From NCBI GenBank assembly GCA_900322135.1, contig ONYP01000008.1, positions 1 to 40,319 of the forward strand: a stretch of 40,319 nucleotides of DNA, read 5' to 3'. Positions 8,801 through 16,847 of the stretch are shown one piece after another. This stretch comes from an uncultured Prevotellaceae bacterium (GTDB taxonomy: Bacteria > Bacteroidota > Bacteroidia > Bacteroidales > Muribaculaceae). The position numbers and the translations under genes are program-made. Under the pieces are notes generated by a model, which saw only the letters and a list, made by a program, of their open reading frames with translations, had not been told where the DNA came from and did no database searches. The first letter of the stretch is position 1. Each line of letters begins with the position of its first letter.

Positions 8801-9184
8801 GTTGATGAACGGATTGAAAGTGATGACATATTCGCCTCCCGAACCCGTAAACTTGTAGGCACCATGGTCGCCGCCCGATTTCTGGGTGGTCCACCATTCA
8901 CCAACGGTAACGGTCTCGTCACCGCCAGTGGGACCAATACGCAAGTTGTCGTTGAAGTTGGTCCAGTCGCCTGCATCGGCAAGGCCGTCGGCAAGCACGA
9001 ACCAGATAGAACCATTGATGGTCGCCGTGAAAGAGTAGGTGCCATCAGCATTTTGAGTCATTTCGACTCCAGTACTGGGATCCCATCCGTTGCCGAATGG
9101 TTCATTTCCCACTAGGTAGATAGCTGCCTGCGATGAGAAGGCTAGCATAAATACCATCGTTAAAAGTGTACAGATTTTTTTCAT
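5849..9184 (-). CDS. Large secreted protein with tandem ~290-aa modules and T9SS sorting tail
   Basis: The ATG at 9184 gives 1111 residues beginning with signal peptide MKKICTLLTMVFMLAFSSQA; a GTG two codons upstream is less likely. Residues about 20-375 form three beta-rich segments; the first and third share the pattern (Y/F)(L)VG...NGW(D/N)PS(T/N)G, reminiscent of SusE/SusF-type carbohydrate-binding domains. Residues 380-669 and 763-1057 are two copies of one module (both have LSFLTTNDVRQGFGM, PGGANCGITRDEAGNL, NLMEDG(V)xYLTGATNTGVS, INYYTDLAGEDALLYVTRNA, YQYYPGGN). An Ig-like linker (about 680-760) separates them. The tail (VRYYNIMGQ...IVVTTYTDGSSKAVKILK) is a type A type-IX-secretion sorting signal, so the protein is probably exported to the surface. 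Function unknown; glycan binding is a guess. It has its own promoter. Confidence 0.88.
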   Translation of the reverse strand: MKKICTLLTMVFMLAFSSQAAIYLVGNEPFGNGWDPSTGVEMTQNADGTYSFTATINGSIWFVLADGLADAGDWTNFNDNLRIGPTGGDETVTVGEWWTTQKSGGDHGAYKFTGSGGEYVITFNPFINKFKIDGYVAPFELTSCTVAGSPASVFGTEWDNTNTANDMTKLADGTYELWKYGCELAGESEIAFKVVGNYDWGNAWPSDNYVYVVPESGLYDLRFTFNAETYEVGLEAQPAGSFDPITGELFVLGEVNGNGWNPSNGFQLDPVGEDGKIFTGTFTTAGENVDENDGIGYSYFSFTTKLSESADDWGSISGYRIGALENDYLLNEDMMGIEVGLSNFGQSNSFKIPAGDYEVTVNLDAQTMVINKVEPAEEPYKLEKIWEITDLSFLTTNDVRQGFGMNGKFYINNKADQTILVIGKNGLTETTYPGGANCGITRDEAGNLVVSNAAFPGEWTEATIKVINPETNEMKEYAVPEECGIGGRCDMLGFAQGNLMEDGVLYLTGATNTGVSIMTITGGEVNTDECFVAPCDGLTPTTSTVINYYTDLAGEDALLYVTRNATPLKLAADGDGFVANAVALPGKGACNGVFPFVWDGKELFVYPQEPNYQNGFAIAENGAEEPMMVVPTTVAANANGFQCDWLNAEADDAGVTIYQYYPGGNITVYRLSKNEPVLEPTDAPVITIEETDDAVIITATGEGEVHMYVNGEEVENPYTIARGEEDVTVVVTATAQAEGKAISETTTVEVVVPAKVTVPEEGYVIEKVWENNDLSFLTTNDVRQGFGMGGKFYINDKANQKVIVVDENGLANTEYPGGANCGITRDEAGNLVISNATFPDAWSAEATIKVVNPETNEVKEYVVPEECGMAGRCDFIGFAKGNLMEDGVIYLTGATNTGVSVMTIAGGEVNTDECYAAACDGLTPSTSTVINYYTDLAGEDALLYVTRNAALAKLAFDGDDLAATTLTLPNKGACNGTFPFIWDEKEFFVYPTLPNYQNGFAVAEANAEAPIVEVESTVAANANSFTSNWLNAEVGENEVLIYQYYPGGNLTVYRLTKVGGGVEELINDTDKVVAGVRYYNIMGQEMNEANGITIVVTTYTDGSSKAVKILK
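6011..6898 (-). repeat. Intragenic tandem module, copy 2
   Basis: Encodes residues about 763-1057 of the secreted protein. By eye roughly two thirds identical in protein sequence to copy 1, with long shared stretches at DNA level. Confidence 0.85.
7175..8047 (-). repeat. Intragenic tandem module, copy 1
   Basis: Encodes residues about 380-669 of the secreted protein. The two copies are separated by about 275 bases coding for an Ig-like linker rich in Val, Thr and Glu. Confidence 0.85.
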
Positions 9185-9251
9185 AGACACAATTTTTTTA
9201 ATGAATGATATATGAAAACTAAATAAGACTCAATGAATACTATTTAACACG

Positions 9252-9283
9252 CAAAGATAAAAAGATTGTTTTAATTTGACAAA
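9252..9283 (-). promoter_or_regulatory. Bacteroidota-type promoter of the secreted repeat protein
   Basis: On the minus strand TTTG (9283-9280), a 20-base gap and TATCTTTG (9259-9252), a full match to the consensus. The leader before the ATG at 9184 is about 60 nt. Confidence 0.8.
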
Positions 9284-9463
9284 TTAATAGGTTAATAATT
9301 TGTTGAAAATTGCAGTTTTTTTCCAGATACTGCAATTTGAGATGGTATAATATTAGGGAATTCAGTTGTGCTTACCTGATTAGTGAAGGAAAGCCGTTAT
9401 GTGAAAGCTATAATATTAATGTAAAATTATTCATAAAATAGGTCATGGTCGAGAAATTAGTTG

Positions 9464-9471
9464 TAATTTTG
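9464..9471 (+). promoter_or_regulatory. Probable -7 box of korAB
   Basis: TAATTTTG, 30 bases before the korA start. No clear TTTG at the expected upstream distance. Confidence 0.5.
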
Positions 9472-9501
9472 CAGCGATTTTTAGAACAACAATGAATTGA
9501 C

Positions 9502-11352
9502 ATGGAAGAAAAAGCAAAAGTCCAGTTCCGTCAGAGCATTGTCGTCCGCTTCTCTGGTGATAGCGGTGACGGCATGCAGTTGGCTGGCAACATTTTTTCT
9601 AATGTGAGTGCTGGTCTTGGTGACCGCATTTCTACTTTCCCCGATTATCCCGCCGAGGTGCGTGCTCCGCAAGGCTCGTTGGGCGGAGTGTCTGGTTTCC
9701 AGGTTCACATCGGTCATGGTGTCCACACGCCTGGTGATGAGTGTGATGTGCTGGTGGCAATGAACCCCGCAGCCCTCAAGATGAATGCACAGTTCCTGCG
9801 CAAGGGTGGTGCCGCCATTGTCGACATCGACACCTTTACCCAGGCTGGTCTCGACAAGGCGCTCTACACGACCAGTGACCCCTATGAGGAACTGAACCTC
9901 AGGGCACAGGTCATCGAGGCGCCTATCACCACGATGGTCAAGGAGGCGCTCAAGGACACAGGCATGGACCTGAAAGCACAGTTGAAGTGTCGCAACATGT
10001 TTGCGCTTGGCCTCGTGTGCTGGCTCTTCAACCGCCCGATGGAAGCTCCGTTGAAGTTCCTCAAAGCCAAATTCGCCGAGAAACCCGAAGTTTATGCCGC
10101 CAACGAACTTGTCATCAAGGGCGGTTATAACTACGGCCACAATATCCACGCCACTGTTTCGACCTATCGTATCCAGAGCGATGAGGTGCGTCCCGGCACC
10201 TACACCGATGTCAGTGGAAACAAGGCCACTGCTTGGGGTCTTATCAAGGCCTCTGAGATGAGCGGTCGCCCCTTGTTCCTGGGCTCTTATCCCATCACGC
10301 CCGCTACCGACATCCTGCACGAGTTGGCTAAACGGCGCGACCTGGGTGTAAAGGCTATTCAGATGGAGGACGAGATTGGCGGTATCTGTTCAGCCATCGG
10401 TGCCGCTTTTGCTGGCCATCTGGCAGTGACGACTACATCCGGCCCCGGTTTGGCACTCAAGAGTGAAGCCTTGGGACTCGCTGTCATGGCCGAGTTGCCC
10501 CTGGTGCTCGTTGATGTGCAGCGTGGCGGCCCGTCGACGGGCCTTCCCACCAAGACCGAGCAGACCGACCTGAACCAGGCACTGTACGGCCGCAGCGGCG
10601 AGTGCCCCCTGGTGGTACTGGCAGCAGCATCACCCACCGACTGCTTCAAGATGGCATTCCAGGCTGCACGCCTGGCCATCGAGCACATGACCCCGGTCAT
10701 CCTGCTCACCGATGCCTTCATCGCCAACGGTTCGTCGGCATGGCGCATCCCCGAGGAGGGTGAGTATCCCGTTATCAAGCCCAACTATGTCCCCGAAGCC
10801 TTGAAGCCCACATGGACCCCGTTCATGCGTAATGCCCTGGGCATCCGCTATTGGGCAATCCCCGGCACTCCAGGCTTGGAGCATGTTGTGGGTGGTCTGG
10901 AGAAGGACTACAACCTGGGCGTTCTCAGCAATGACCCCATCAACCATGCCCACATGGTCGAGACGCGTCGCATGAAGATTGCCAATGTGGCCAATGATAT
11001 CCCTGAGCTTAAACTCAAGGGTGACACTGGAGCCGACACCATCATTCTGGGATGGGGTAGCACCTATGGCCATATTCTGGATGCGGTCAACCGCTTGAAC
11101 AATGAGGGTATCCGCATCGCCATGACCCACATCCGCTACATCAACCCGCTGCCCAAGAATGCTGCCGAACTGCTCAGCCGCTTCAAGACAGTGATTGTTG
11201 CCGAGTTGAATACGGGCCAGCTGGCCGCTTACCTGCAAAGCAAGATACCTAACCTGAACATCTGCCATATTAACAAGGTGCAGGGACAGCCGTTCCTGGT
11301 TCAGGAAATTGTTGACGGAGTTAAAAACATCATGATGGAGGAGGAAATGTAA
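9502..11352 (+). CDS. korA: 2-oxoacid:ferredoxin oxidoreductase, fused gamma-alpha subunit
   Basis: Catalyses, with the beta subunit, ferredoxin-linked oxidative decarboxylation (or reductive synthesis) of a 2-oxoacid, most likely 2-oxoglutarate. The 616 residues start with a gamma domain (VVRFSGDSGDGMQLAGNIFSN, residues about 14-34; YPAEVRAPQG), then from about residue 245 the alpha pyrimidine-binding domain (GSYPITPATDILHELAK, MEDEIGGICSAIGAAFAG, TTTSGPGLALKSEALGLAV, QRGGPSTGLPTKTEQ), then a transketolase C-terminal-like region. Gamma-alpha fusion followed by beta is the usual Bacteroidota form. The stop overlaps the korB start by one base (TAATG). 2-oxoglutarate rather than pyruvate or branched substrates is inferred from resemblance only. 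Confidence 0.93.
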   Translation: MEEKAKVQFRQSIVVRFSGDSGDGMQLAGNIFSNVSAGLGDRISTFPDYPAEVRAPQGSLGGVSGFQVHIGHGVHTPGDECDVLVAMNPAALKMNAQFLRKGGAAIVDIDTFTQAGLDKALYTTSDPYEELNLRAQVIEAPITTMVKEALKDTGMDLKAQLKCRNMFALGLVCWLFNRPMEAPLKFLKAKFAEKPEVYAANELVIKGGYNYGHNIHATVSTYRIQSDEVRPGTYTDVSGNKATAWGLIKASEMSGRPLFLGSYPITPATDILHELAKRRDLGVKAIQMEDEIGGICSAIGAAFAGHLAVTTTSGPGLALKSEALGLAVMAELPLVLVDVQRGGPSTGLPTKTEQTDLNQALYGRSGECPLVVLAAASPTDCFKMAFQAARLAIEHMTPVILLTDAFIANGSSAWRIPEEGEYPVIKPNYVPEALKPTWTPFMRNALGIRYWAIPGTPGLEHVVGGLEKDYNLGVLSNDPINHAHMVETRRMKIANVANDIPELKLKGDTGADTIILGWGSTYGHILDAVNRLNNEGIRIAMTHIRYINPLPKNAAELLSRFKTVIVAELNTGQLAAYLQSKIPNLNICHINKVQGQPFLVQEIVDGVKNIMMEEEM

Positions 11353-12383
11353 TGGAACAGAACAATAATAATCAACCCATGGCCCACAAGCCTCTCGATT
11401 ATAAGAACAATCAGCCCGTGCGTTGGTGCCCCGGTTGCGGTGACCATGCAGTGCTCAATGTCTTGCTCAAGGCGATGGCTCAATTGAACATTCCGCCCGA
11501 GAAGACGGCTGTCATCTCAGGTATCGGTTGCAGTTCGCGTTTGCCTTATTACACCCGCACCTATGCTTTCCATTCCATCCACGGCCGTGGCGGTGCAGTG
11601 GCCACCGGCTTCAAGACCGCTAACCCCGACATGACGGTGTGGCAGATTTCGGGCGATGGTGACTGCCTAGCCATTGGTGGCAACCACTTCATTCACGAGG
11701 TGCGTCGCAACATCGATGTCAACCTGCTGCTGCTCAACAACCGCATCTACGGCTTGACCAAGGGACAGTTCTCACCGACGAGCGCACGCGGATTCAAGTC
11801 CAAATCGTCGCCCTATGGCACGGTCGAGGACCCGTTCGTTCCCGCCGAGTTGACCTTTGGTGCACGCGGCACTTTCTTTGCACGCAGCCTGGATGTGGCA
11901 CTCGACATCAGTCAGGAGGTAATGATTGCCGCTGCACAGCACAAGGGCTGCGCAGTGGTTGAGATTCTGCAGAATTGCATGATTTTCAACAACGGTATCC
12001 ACAACTACATCACCGACCGCGAGAATCGTCCTGACCGCACTATCCATCTCGTGCATGGCGAGAAGATGATTTTCGGCAAGGACATGAACCGTGGCCTCGT
12101 TCAGGACGGTTTCGGCCTGAAGGCGGTAACCATCGGCGAGGATGGCTATACGATGGATGATGTGCTGGTTCACGATGCTCACTGCCAGAGCTCCTTCCTG
12201 CATCAGATGCTGGCCATGATGGACGGCACCGACCTGCCTGTGGCTCTTGGCGTCATCCGTGCCGTCGAAGCTCCCACCTATGAGATCTCGGTTGCCGAGC
12301 AGGTCGAGGAAGCCAAGGCAAAACATGGCTTTACCTGCTTGAATGATGTCATCATGGCTGGTGACACTTGGCAAGTGGAGTAA
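11352..12383 (+). CDS. korB: 2-oxoacid:ferredoxin oxidoreductase, beta subunit (thiamine-diphosphate binding)
   Basis: The 343-residue beta subunit carries the cofactors. A CPGCGDH motif near residue 26 and the later Cys in GIGCSSR fit iron-sulfur ligands; the thiamine diphosphate/Mg site is GDGDCLAIGGNHFIH...LLLLNNRIYGLTKGQ. HSIHGRGGAVATGFK is also typical of KorB. It is translationally coupled to korA through the TAATG overlap. No separate ferredoxin-like delta subunit is nearby, so electrons presumably go to a ferredoxin encoded elsewhere. A strong hairpin follows. Confidence 0.94.
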   Translation: MEQNNNNQPMAHKPLDYKNNQPVRWCPGCGDHAVLNVLLKAMAQLNIPPEKTAVISGIGCSSRLPYYTRTYAFHSIHGRGGAVATGFKTANPDMTVWQISGDGDCLAIGGNHFIHEVRRNIDVNLLLLNNRIYGLTKGQFSPTSARGFKSKSSPYGTVEDPFVPAELTFGARGTFFARSLDVALDISQEVMIAAAQHKGCAVVEILQNCMIFNNGIHNYITDRENRPDRTIHLVHGEKMIFGKDMNRGLVQDGFGLKAVTIGEDGYTMDDVLVHDAHCQSSFLHQMLAMMDGTDLPVALGVIRAVEAPTYEISVAEQVEEAKAKHGFTCLNDVIMAGDTWQVE

Positions 12384-12403
12384 TCAGGTTTAACCGATAT
12401 GAT

Positions 12404-12445
12404 AAAAAGGCGGTGACACTTCAATTGAGGTGTCACCGCCCTTGT
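12404..12445. terminator. Strong hairpin terminator between korB and the DUF445 gene
   Basis: GGCGGTGACA (12409-12418) pairs perfectly with TGTCACCGCC (12431-12440), with four more pairs inside. On the minus strand the hairpin is followed by TTTTTATC, a good terminator for the DUF445 gene; on the plus strand the T tract is weaker (CTTGTTG). Confidence 0.8.
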
Positions 12446-12457
12446 TGATGTGGCGGG

Positions 12458-13363
12458 TCAAAATAGGCTGGTAATCGTTCCCATGATGCATCCCAGCAGG
12501 CCACCCAGCCAGACGATGGCCCGCAGTTCTTTCTTCATCACATCCAGGATGATGGCTTCGGCCTCGGCCATATCCATGTCGTTGATGCGCTGCTCGATGA
12601 TGTTGCTGATGTCGATATCCTGCAGGATGCGAGGCAGATGCTCGGTGATGATGACACGATAGGCGTTGAGAATGCCGTTCTTGATTTGGGCAACTTGTTC
12701 ATCATGGCCAGTAATCAAGCTGCTCATGGTCATGCCCATCAATTGGTCCGACTCTTTGTTGACCAGACCTTGTATCATCTGGTGCGAGTTGTTGTGCAGA
12801 ATTTCGTTGATGTGTTTGGCAAGGACTCCCTCCACAAGTTGTGCAATAGGCTGCAGAAGCATTTCAGCACCTAACCGGCCAGCCAGGCTGTTGCGCGTTT
12901 TTTCCATGACATGCTCAGTTGCCATGTGGGCAATGCTCTCGCCCAGGCGGCTGTCCTCGAGTTTGGATGTTAGCATCTTGACCACGCCGTTGGCCACATT
13001 GGCGCGCATGGCCGCAATGTCCTCTTGGGGCAGGTAGTGATTGGCAAACTGCTCGATGGTTTCGTTGTTCTTACCCTGTGTGGCGACAAACTCGTCGATA
13101 GCGTTTCCTATTTTGGAGAGCATCTCATCGCTGAGCAGGTTCTTTTCCAGCACCTCGCGGTTCATGAGATTCTCACTCACGGCTTTACCGATTGCTCCAG
13201 CGATGCGGCTTTTCTCCTTGGGAATGATGCCGGGAGTGAAAGGTATATGGATGCCCATGAAGTACTTGGCCTGGTGAGGCCTGAATAACATGCGGATTGC
13301 GATGTCGTTGGTGATACACCCAATCACAGCACCCACAGCGGGTCCTATAAAATAGTGATACAT
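12458..13363 (-). CDS. DUF445 family membrane protein
   Basis: 301 residues with a hydrophobic segment at each end (residues about 4-20 YFIGPAVGAVIGCITND and about 280-300 VWLGGLLGCIMGTITSLF) and a long amphipathic helical middle. The GAVIGCITNDIAIRMLFRPH and PFTPGIIPKEKSRIAGAIGKAVSE motifs identify the DUF445 (YheB-like) family, whose biochemical role is not established. It follows the LolA-like gene on the same strand after 67 bases without an obvious promoter, so the two may be co-transcribed. Confidence 0.9.
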   Translation of the reverse strand: MYHYFIGPAVGAVIGCITNDIAIRMLFRPHQAKYFMGIHIPFTPGIIPKEKSRIAGAIGKAVSENLMNREVLEKNLLSDEMLSKIGNAIDEFVATQGKNNETIEQFANHYLPQEDIAAMRANVANGVVKMLTSKLEDSRLGESIAHMATEHVMEKTRNSLAGRLGAEMLLQPIAQLVEGVLAKHINEILHNNSHQMIQGLVNKESDQLMGMTMSSLITGHDEQVAQIKNGILNAYRVIITEHLPRILQDIDISNIIEQRINDMDMAEAEAIILDVMKKELRAIVWLGGLLGCIMGTITSLF

Positions 13364-13430
13364 GAGAACTGGCGTTTTCTAAGACACTAAAAATAGACCG
13401 TAATAACGAGACTTTAGCCTGATGCGTGAA

Positions 13431-14036
13431 TTACCGCAGGTCAACTACTTGGGTCCCTGCTGGCACTTGTGACTTGTCGAAGGTAAAGGTCGAATTACTC
13501 AGCGACTTGTGCTTGTAGCCTGTGATTTTGACGATATAGACCGACTTGTCGTTCATCTCAAAGCGCGCTGTGCGCAGCAATGAGGTCGTCTCGTCAAAGT
13601 AGAGCCACAGCGTCTTGATGTTGTCTTTCTTCTTGGGTGTGAGTTTAACCGCATAAGTCTTGCTGGTTTGGGCCCTCACCTTCTTCATGTTGAAGTTGGC
13701 CTTGAAATGCTGTGCCGCTGCAATGGGGTTGGTCATTTGCAGGTCCTCGGCTGTGGGGTTGGTGATGTTGACCTCGCCGGTGACTGGCGACCACGACCAT
13801 TGGGTAGTACCGTCATACCAGCACTTGGCATCAGGAGAAATCACACGGAATTTGTTCCCCAGCATGGCAATGCTGCCGCTGCTGGTGCCCTGAGATGAGC
13901 TGACACTGTAGGATGCAGTGACGCCCTGGCGGGCATTAATGGCCGCTACGCATTTGTCCAGCATCTGGGCTGGAGTTTGTGCCATGGCCACAATGGCGAC
14001 CAGGCAACACAATATGGATAATGCAATGTTTCTCAT
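13431..14036 (-). CDS. LolA-like outer-membrane lipoprotein carrier family protein
   Basis: 201 residues with signal peptide MRNIALSILCCLVAIVAMAQ. The mature part has the single-domain beta-rich layout of LolA-like periplasmic proteins (FRVISPDAKCWYDGTTQWSWSPVTGEVNITNP, then a C-terminal TFTFDKSQVPAGTQVVDLR end). LolA proteins carry lipoproteins across the periplasm. The family includes divergent members, and a partner LolB or LolCDE is not in the window, so 'LolA-like' is safer than lolA. It lies downstream of ftsK, a neighbourhood I recall from other Bacteroidales, but a terminator separates them. Confidence 0.85.
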   Translation of the reverse strand: MRNIALSILCCLVAIVAMAQTPAQMLDKCVAAINARQGVTASYSVSSSQGTSSGSIAMLGNKFRVISPDAKCWYDGTTQWSWSPVTGEVNITNPTAEDLQMTNPIAAAQHFKANFNMKKVRAQTSKTYAVKLTPKKKDNIKTLWLYFDETTSLLRTARFEMNDKSVYIVKITGYKHKSLSNSTFTFDKSQVPAGTQVVDLR

Positions 14037-14076
14037 ATTATAATAATGTGAAGATATGTCCAGATTTTATAACTGC

Positions 14077-14111
14077 AAAAAGAATGCCAACCAATCGATG
14101 TGGGTTGGCAT
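14077..14111 (-). terminator. Intrinsic terminator of ftsK
   Basis: ATGCCAACC (14084-14092) pairs with GGTTGGCAT (14103-14111). On the minus strand the stem is followed by a TTCTTTTTG tract (14083-14077), so it ends the ftsK transcript before the LolA-like gene. Confidence 0.75.
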
Positions 14112-14119
14112 TATCATTC

Positions 14120-16621
14120 TCAATTGAACAGTTGTTCGATATCCATCGGGCTGACGAGCACTTGACGGGGTTTGCTGCCTTGGGCGGGGCCAACGATGCC
14201 GGCGTGCTCCATCTGGTCCATCAGGCGGCCGGCACGGTTGTATCCGATCTCGTAACGGCGCTGGAGCGACGATGTGCTAGCCGTGTTGCTCGTGACGACA
14301 AACTTCACGGCTTCCTCAAACAGCGGGTCGCGTTCCTTGACATTGCCCACATTGGCATCGCTGCCGCCTCCCTCGTCCTTGCCGACATACTCGGGCAGCA
14401 TGTAGGGCACCTCGTGGTCGATATCGCGGTCATTATCCTCCTGCTCCTTGATGAAGTCGCAGATGCGCACGAGATCCGGCGTATCGACAAAGGGGCATTG
14501 CAGCCTCGTCAGTTCACCGTCAATCTGGAACAGCATGTCGCCGCGGCCGATGAGCTGCTGGGCACCTGTACGGTCAATGATGATCTGGCTGTCGATGCGT
14601 TGGGCAACGGCAAAGGCAATGCGGCCAGGGAAGTTACCCTTGATCAGACCGGTGATGACCTTGGACGACGGGCGCTGGGTGGCGATAATCATGTGGATGC
14701 CCACGGCACGCGCCTTCTGGGCGATGCGCACCAGCGGCGTTTCCACTTCCTTGCCGGCGGTCATGATCATATCACTGAACTCGTCGATGATGCCCACGAT
14801 GTAGGGCATGTAGTGGTATTTCTTTTCACCGTTTTCGTCTCTAATGTCTCGCAATTCACGGCGCCACTTGTCATTATAGTCGCTCACATTGCGCAATTTC
14901 ACCTCTTCGAGTACCTTGTAGCGGTCTTCCATCTCCTGAACCAGGCAGTTCAGCGTCTTGATGACGCGGTCGGTATCGGTAATGATGGCTTTCTCCTCGC
15001 CCGGTGCCTTGGCAAAGAAATACTTCTCCAGGTCGGCATAGACGCTGAATTCCACACGCTTGGGGTCCACGAGGACAAACTTCAGTTCCGATGGGCCTTT
15101 CTTATAGAGCAGCGAGGTGATGATGGCATTAAGTCCTACCGATTTCCCTTTACCCGTGGCGCCTGCTACCAGCAGGTGGGGCATCTTGGTCAAGTCGGCG
15201 ATAAAGACTTCATTGCTCACCGTGCAACCCAGGCACATCGGCAACTTGGCACGGCTTTCACGGAAGGCTTTGGAACCAAGCACCTCACGCATAGGAACGA
15301 CCTGGGGGTCACGGTTAGGCACCTCGATGCCGATGGTGCCGCGTCCGGGCATGGGCGCGATGATGCGGATGCCCAGGGCTGCCAGGCTCAGGGCGATGTC
15401 GTCTTCGAGACCGCGAATCTTGTTCACGCGGACGCCGTCCTGCGGCACAATCTCAAACAGGGTCACCGTTGGTCCCACATGCACCATGATTTCCTTGATT
15501 TCGATGCCGTACTTGTTCAGGGTCTCGCGGATGCGTTCCTTGTTCTCGTCCTGTTCCTGCTTGTCCACACTGTTGGGGTTCATGCGGATGTCCTGCAGCA
15601 AGTCCAGGGTGGGGAAGATGTAGTGGCGGTATTCGCCGGTGGGGTCATGTGGGTTGCTGGCATCGGTGCTCACCACGATAGGTTTCAATCGTGCGGCAAC
15701 ACCGTCATCGGCCTGGGCAGCCTTGTTGGTTGACCGTGTATCCCGTTTACGACGGGAAGCCGCTTTAGATTTGGGCTCATCAGCATCGTTTGAGGGCTCA
15801 TTGTTGACTGGTTGCTCGCCGCCCAGGAAAATCGACTGCCCGGGTTGGCTGACCACTTCTTCGGCATCCTCCTTGCTGTGGCTGCGCTTTTTCTCGATTT
15901 CCTTCTTCACCTGTTGGTACAGCGCTGTGAGCGTTTTGTAGGTAAGGAAAATCCATAACATCAGGATGATCAGGTTCACCGCAATCATGCCATAGATTCC
16001 AAACAACCCTTCAAGCCACTTGTTGGCATAGAAGCCGAAATTGCCTCCTAGGGGGAAGAATGTAACAGGCTTCATGTAATAGGTTGCGGCACCCACAATC
16101 ATGGATAGGGCAAAGATGCTGAACAGGCTAACGAATGTGTAGGAGAAGAAGTGGGCTTTCTTGCCCTTACGCACCAGTCTCATGCCCAAGGTAAGGAACC
16201 ATACGACAATAATGAAAACTGCCACGCCAACACCGTCGGCGATGAGAAAATCGCTCATGGATGCACCCATGGCTGCGCCGGCGTTGCGAATCTGGTCGGG
16301 CATTTTGGCGTTTTCTATAATCGTATTGGTGGCTACGCGGTTCTGGTCGCTCATTCCTGCCGACAGGAAGAACGACAGGAACGATATCAGCAGATAGATG
16401 CCTGTCATCAACATGATGATGCCTGTAGCGAGCCGCATCCTTCCGTTTTGGAAAAATGCTTTGAATCGCTGCCACTTCGTCACTTTTTCATTGTCGATTG
16501 CCTCTTCGACTTCGCGTTTCTTGCGATAGGCCTCGCTCTGTTTTACTCCGCTGATGTCAGGTCCGAAATATCCCTGGTTATCACTAGATTTCTTATTGTG
16601 GTTGCCTTGACTTTTACTCAT
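14120..16621 (-). CDS. ftsK: DNA translocase FtsK/SpoIIIE
   Basis: An 833-residue septal DNA pump that moves chromosome ends apart at division. N-terminal membrane part with four to five helices (about residues 58-83, 115-140, 152-175, 205-230), then a charged linker with KSKAASRRKRDT. The motor follows: GRGTIGIEVPN, Walker A GATGKGKS with Lys near 493, Walker B FVLVDPKRVE, and IIDEFSDMI. It ends with a winged-helix gamma domain (SLQRRYEIGYNRAGRLMDQME) that in the family reads KOPS-like polar DNA motifs. Length is typical of Bacteroidota FtsK. It has its own promoter and terminator. Confidence 0.96.
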   Translation of the reverse strand: MSKSQGNHNKKSSDNQGYFGPDISGVKQSEAYRKKREVEEAIDNEKVTKWQRFKAFFQNGRMRLATGIIMLMTGIYLLISFLSFFLSAGMSDQNRVATNTIIENAKMPDQIRNAGAAMGASMSDFLIADGVGVAVFIIVVWFLTLGMRLVRKGKKAHFFSYTFVSLFSIFALSMIVGAATYYMKPVTFFPLGGNFGFYANKWLEGLFGIYGMIAVNLIILMLWIFLTYKTLTALYQQVKKEIEKKRSHSKEDAEEVVSQPGQSIFLGGEQPVNNEPSNDADEPKSKAASRRKRDTRSTNKAAQADDGVAARLKPIVVSTDASNPHDPTGEYRHYIFPTLDLLQDIRMNPNSVDKQEQDENKERIRETLNKYGIEIKEIMVHVGPTVTLFEIVPQDGVRVNKIRGLEDDIALSLAALGIRIIAPMPGRGTIGIEVPNRDPQVVPMREVLGSKAFRESRAKLPMCLGCTVSNEVFIADLTKMPHLLVAGATGKGKSVGLNAIITSLLYKKGPSELKFVLVDPKRVEFSVYADLEKYFFAKAPGEEKAIITDTDRVIKTLNCLVQEMEDRYKVLEEVKLRNVSDYNDKWRRELRDIRDENGEKKYHYMPYIVGIIDEFSDMIMTAGKEVETPLVRIAQKARAVGIHMIIATQRPSSKVITGLIKGNFPGRIAFAVAQRIDSQIIIDRTGAQQLIGRGDMLFQIDGELTRLQCPFVDTPDLVRICDFIKEQEDNDRDIDHEVPYMLPEYVGKDEGGGSDANVGNVKERDPLFEEAVKFVVTSNTASTSSLQRRYEIGYNRAGRLMDQMEHAGIVGPAQGSKPRQVLVSPMDIEQLFN

Positions 16622-16847
16622 TTTGCTATCGATTATTTTGGGGACCTCAAAATTACAAAATAAAATTGGTTTACAAACGCAAATTGGAACTTTTTTTTCT
16701 TACCAAAGTAAAAAAAGCAAAAAACGGACTTTCACTGCCCTGGTTAAAACAATAGGTGGAATAACCGTTGCTGCTGTTCAACGGCACACAAATCAGCTGC
16801 CAACAACGCTTGTTGGGCTCACAGACTTGTCGCAAAGTGATTGGAAA
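16622..16847. other. Intergenic region ftsK / trkH with two perfect small hairpins
   Basis: 226 bases. It contains the ftsK promoter and two inverted repeats, CCGTTG-N8-CAACGG (16765-16784) and CCAACAA-CGC-TTGTTGG (16800-16816). Neither has a T tract on the minus strand, so they are not convincing terminators for trkH. Confidence 0.5.
16648..16677 (-). promoter_or_regulatory. Bacteroidota-type promoter of ftsK
   Basis: Minus strand TTTG (16677-16674), an 18-base gap and TAATTTTG (16655-16648), 26 bases before the ftsK start. Confidence 0.65.

Larger units (their letters stand above)
9185..9501. other. Divergent intergenic region, repeat protein / korA
   Basis: AT-rich, 317 bases, with a strong minus-strand promoter (9252-9283) and a plus-strand -7 box (9464-9471). 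Nothing else recognised. Confidence 0.6.

Noticed and set aside
13979-15733. Long plus-strand frames opposite ftsK, and 19662-21218 opposite dxs
   Set aside because: Shadows of well-identified minus-strand genes, with His/Leu/Val-rich translations of no family.
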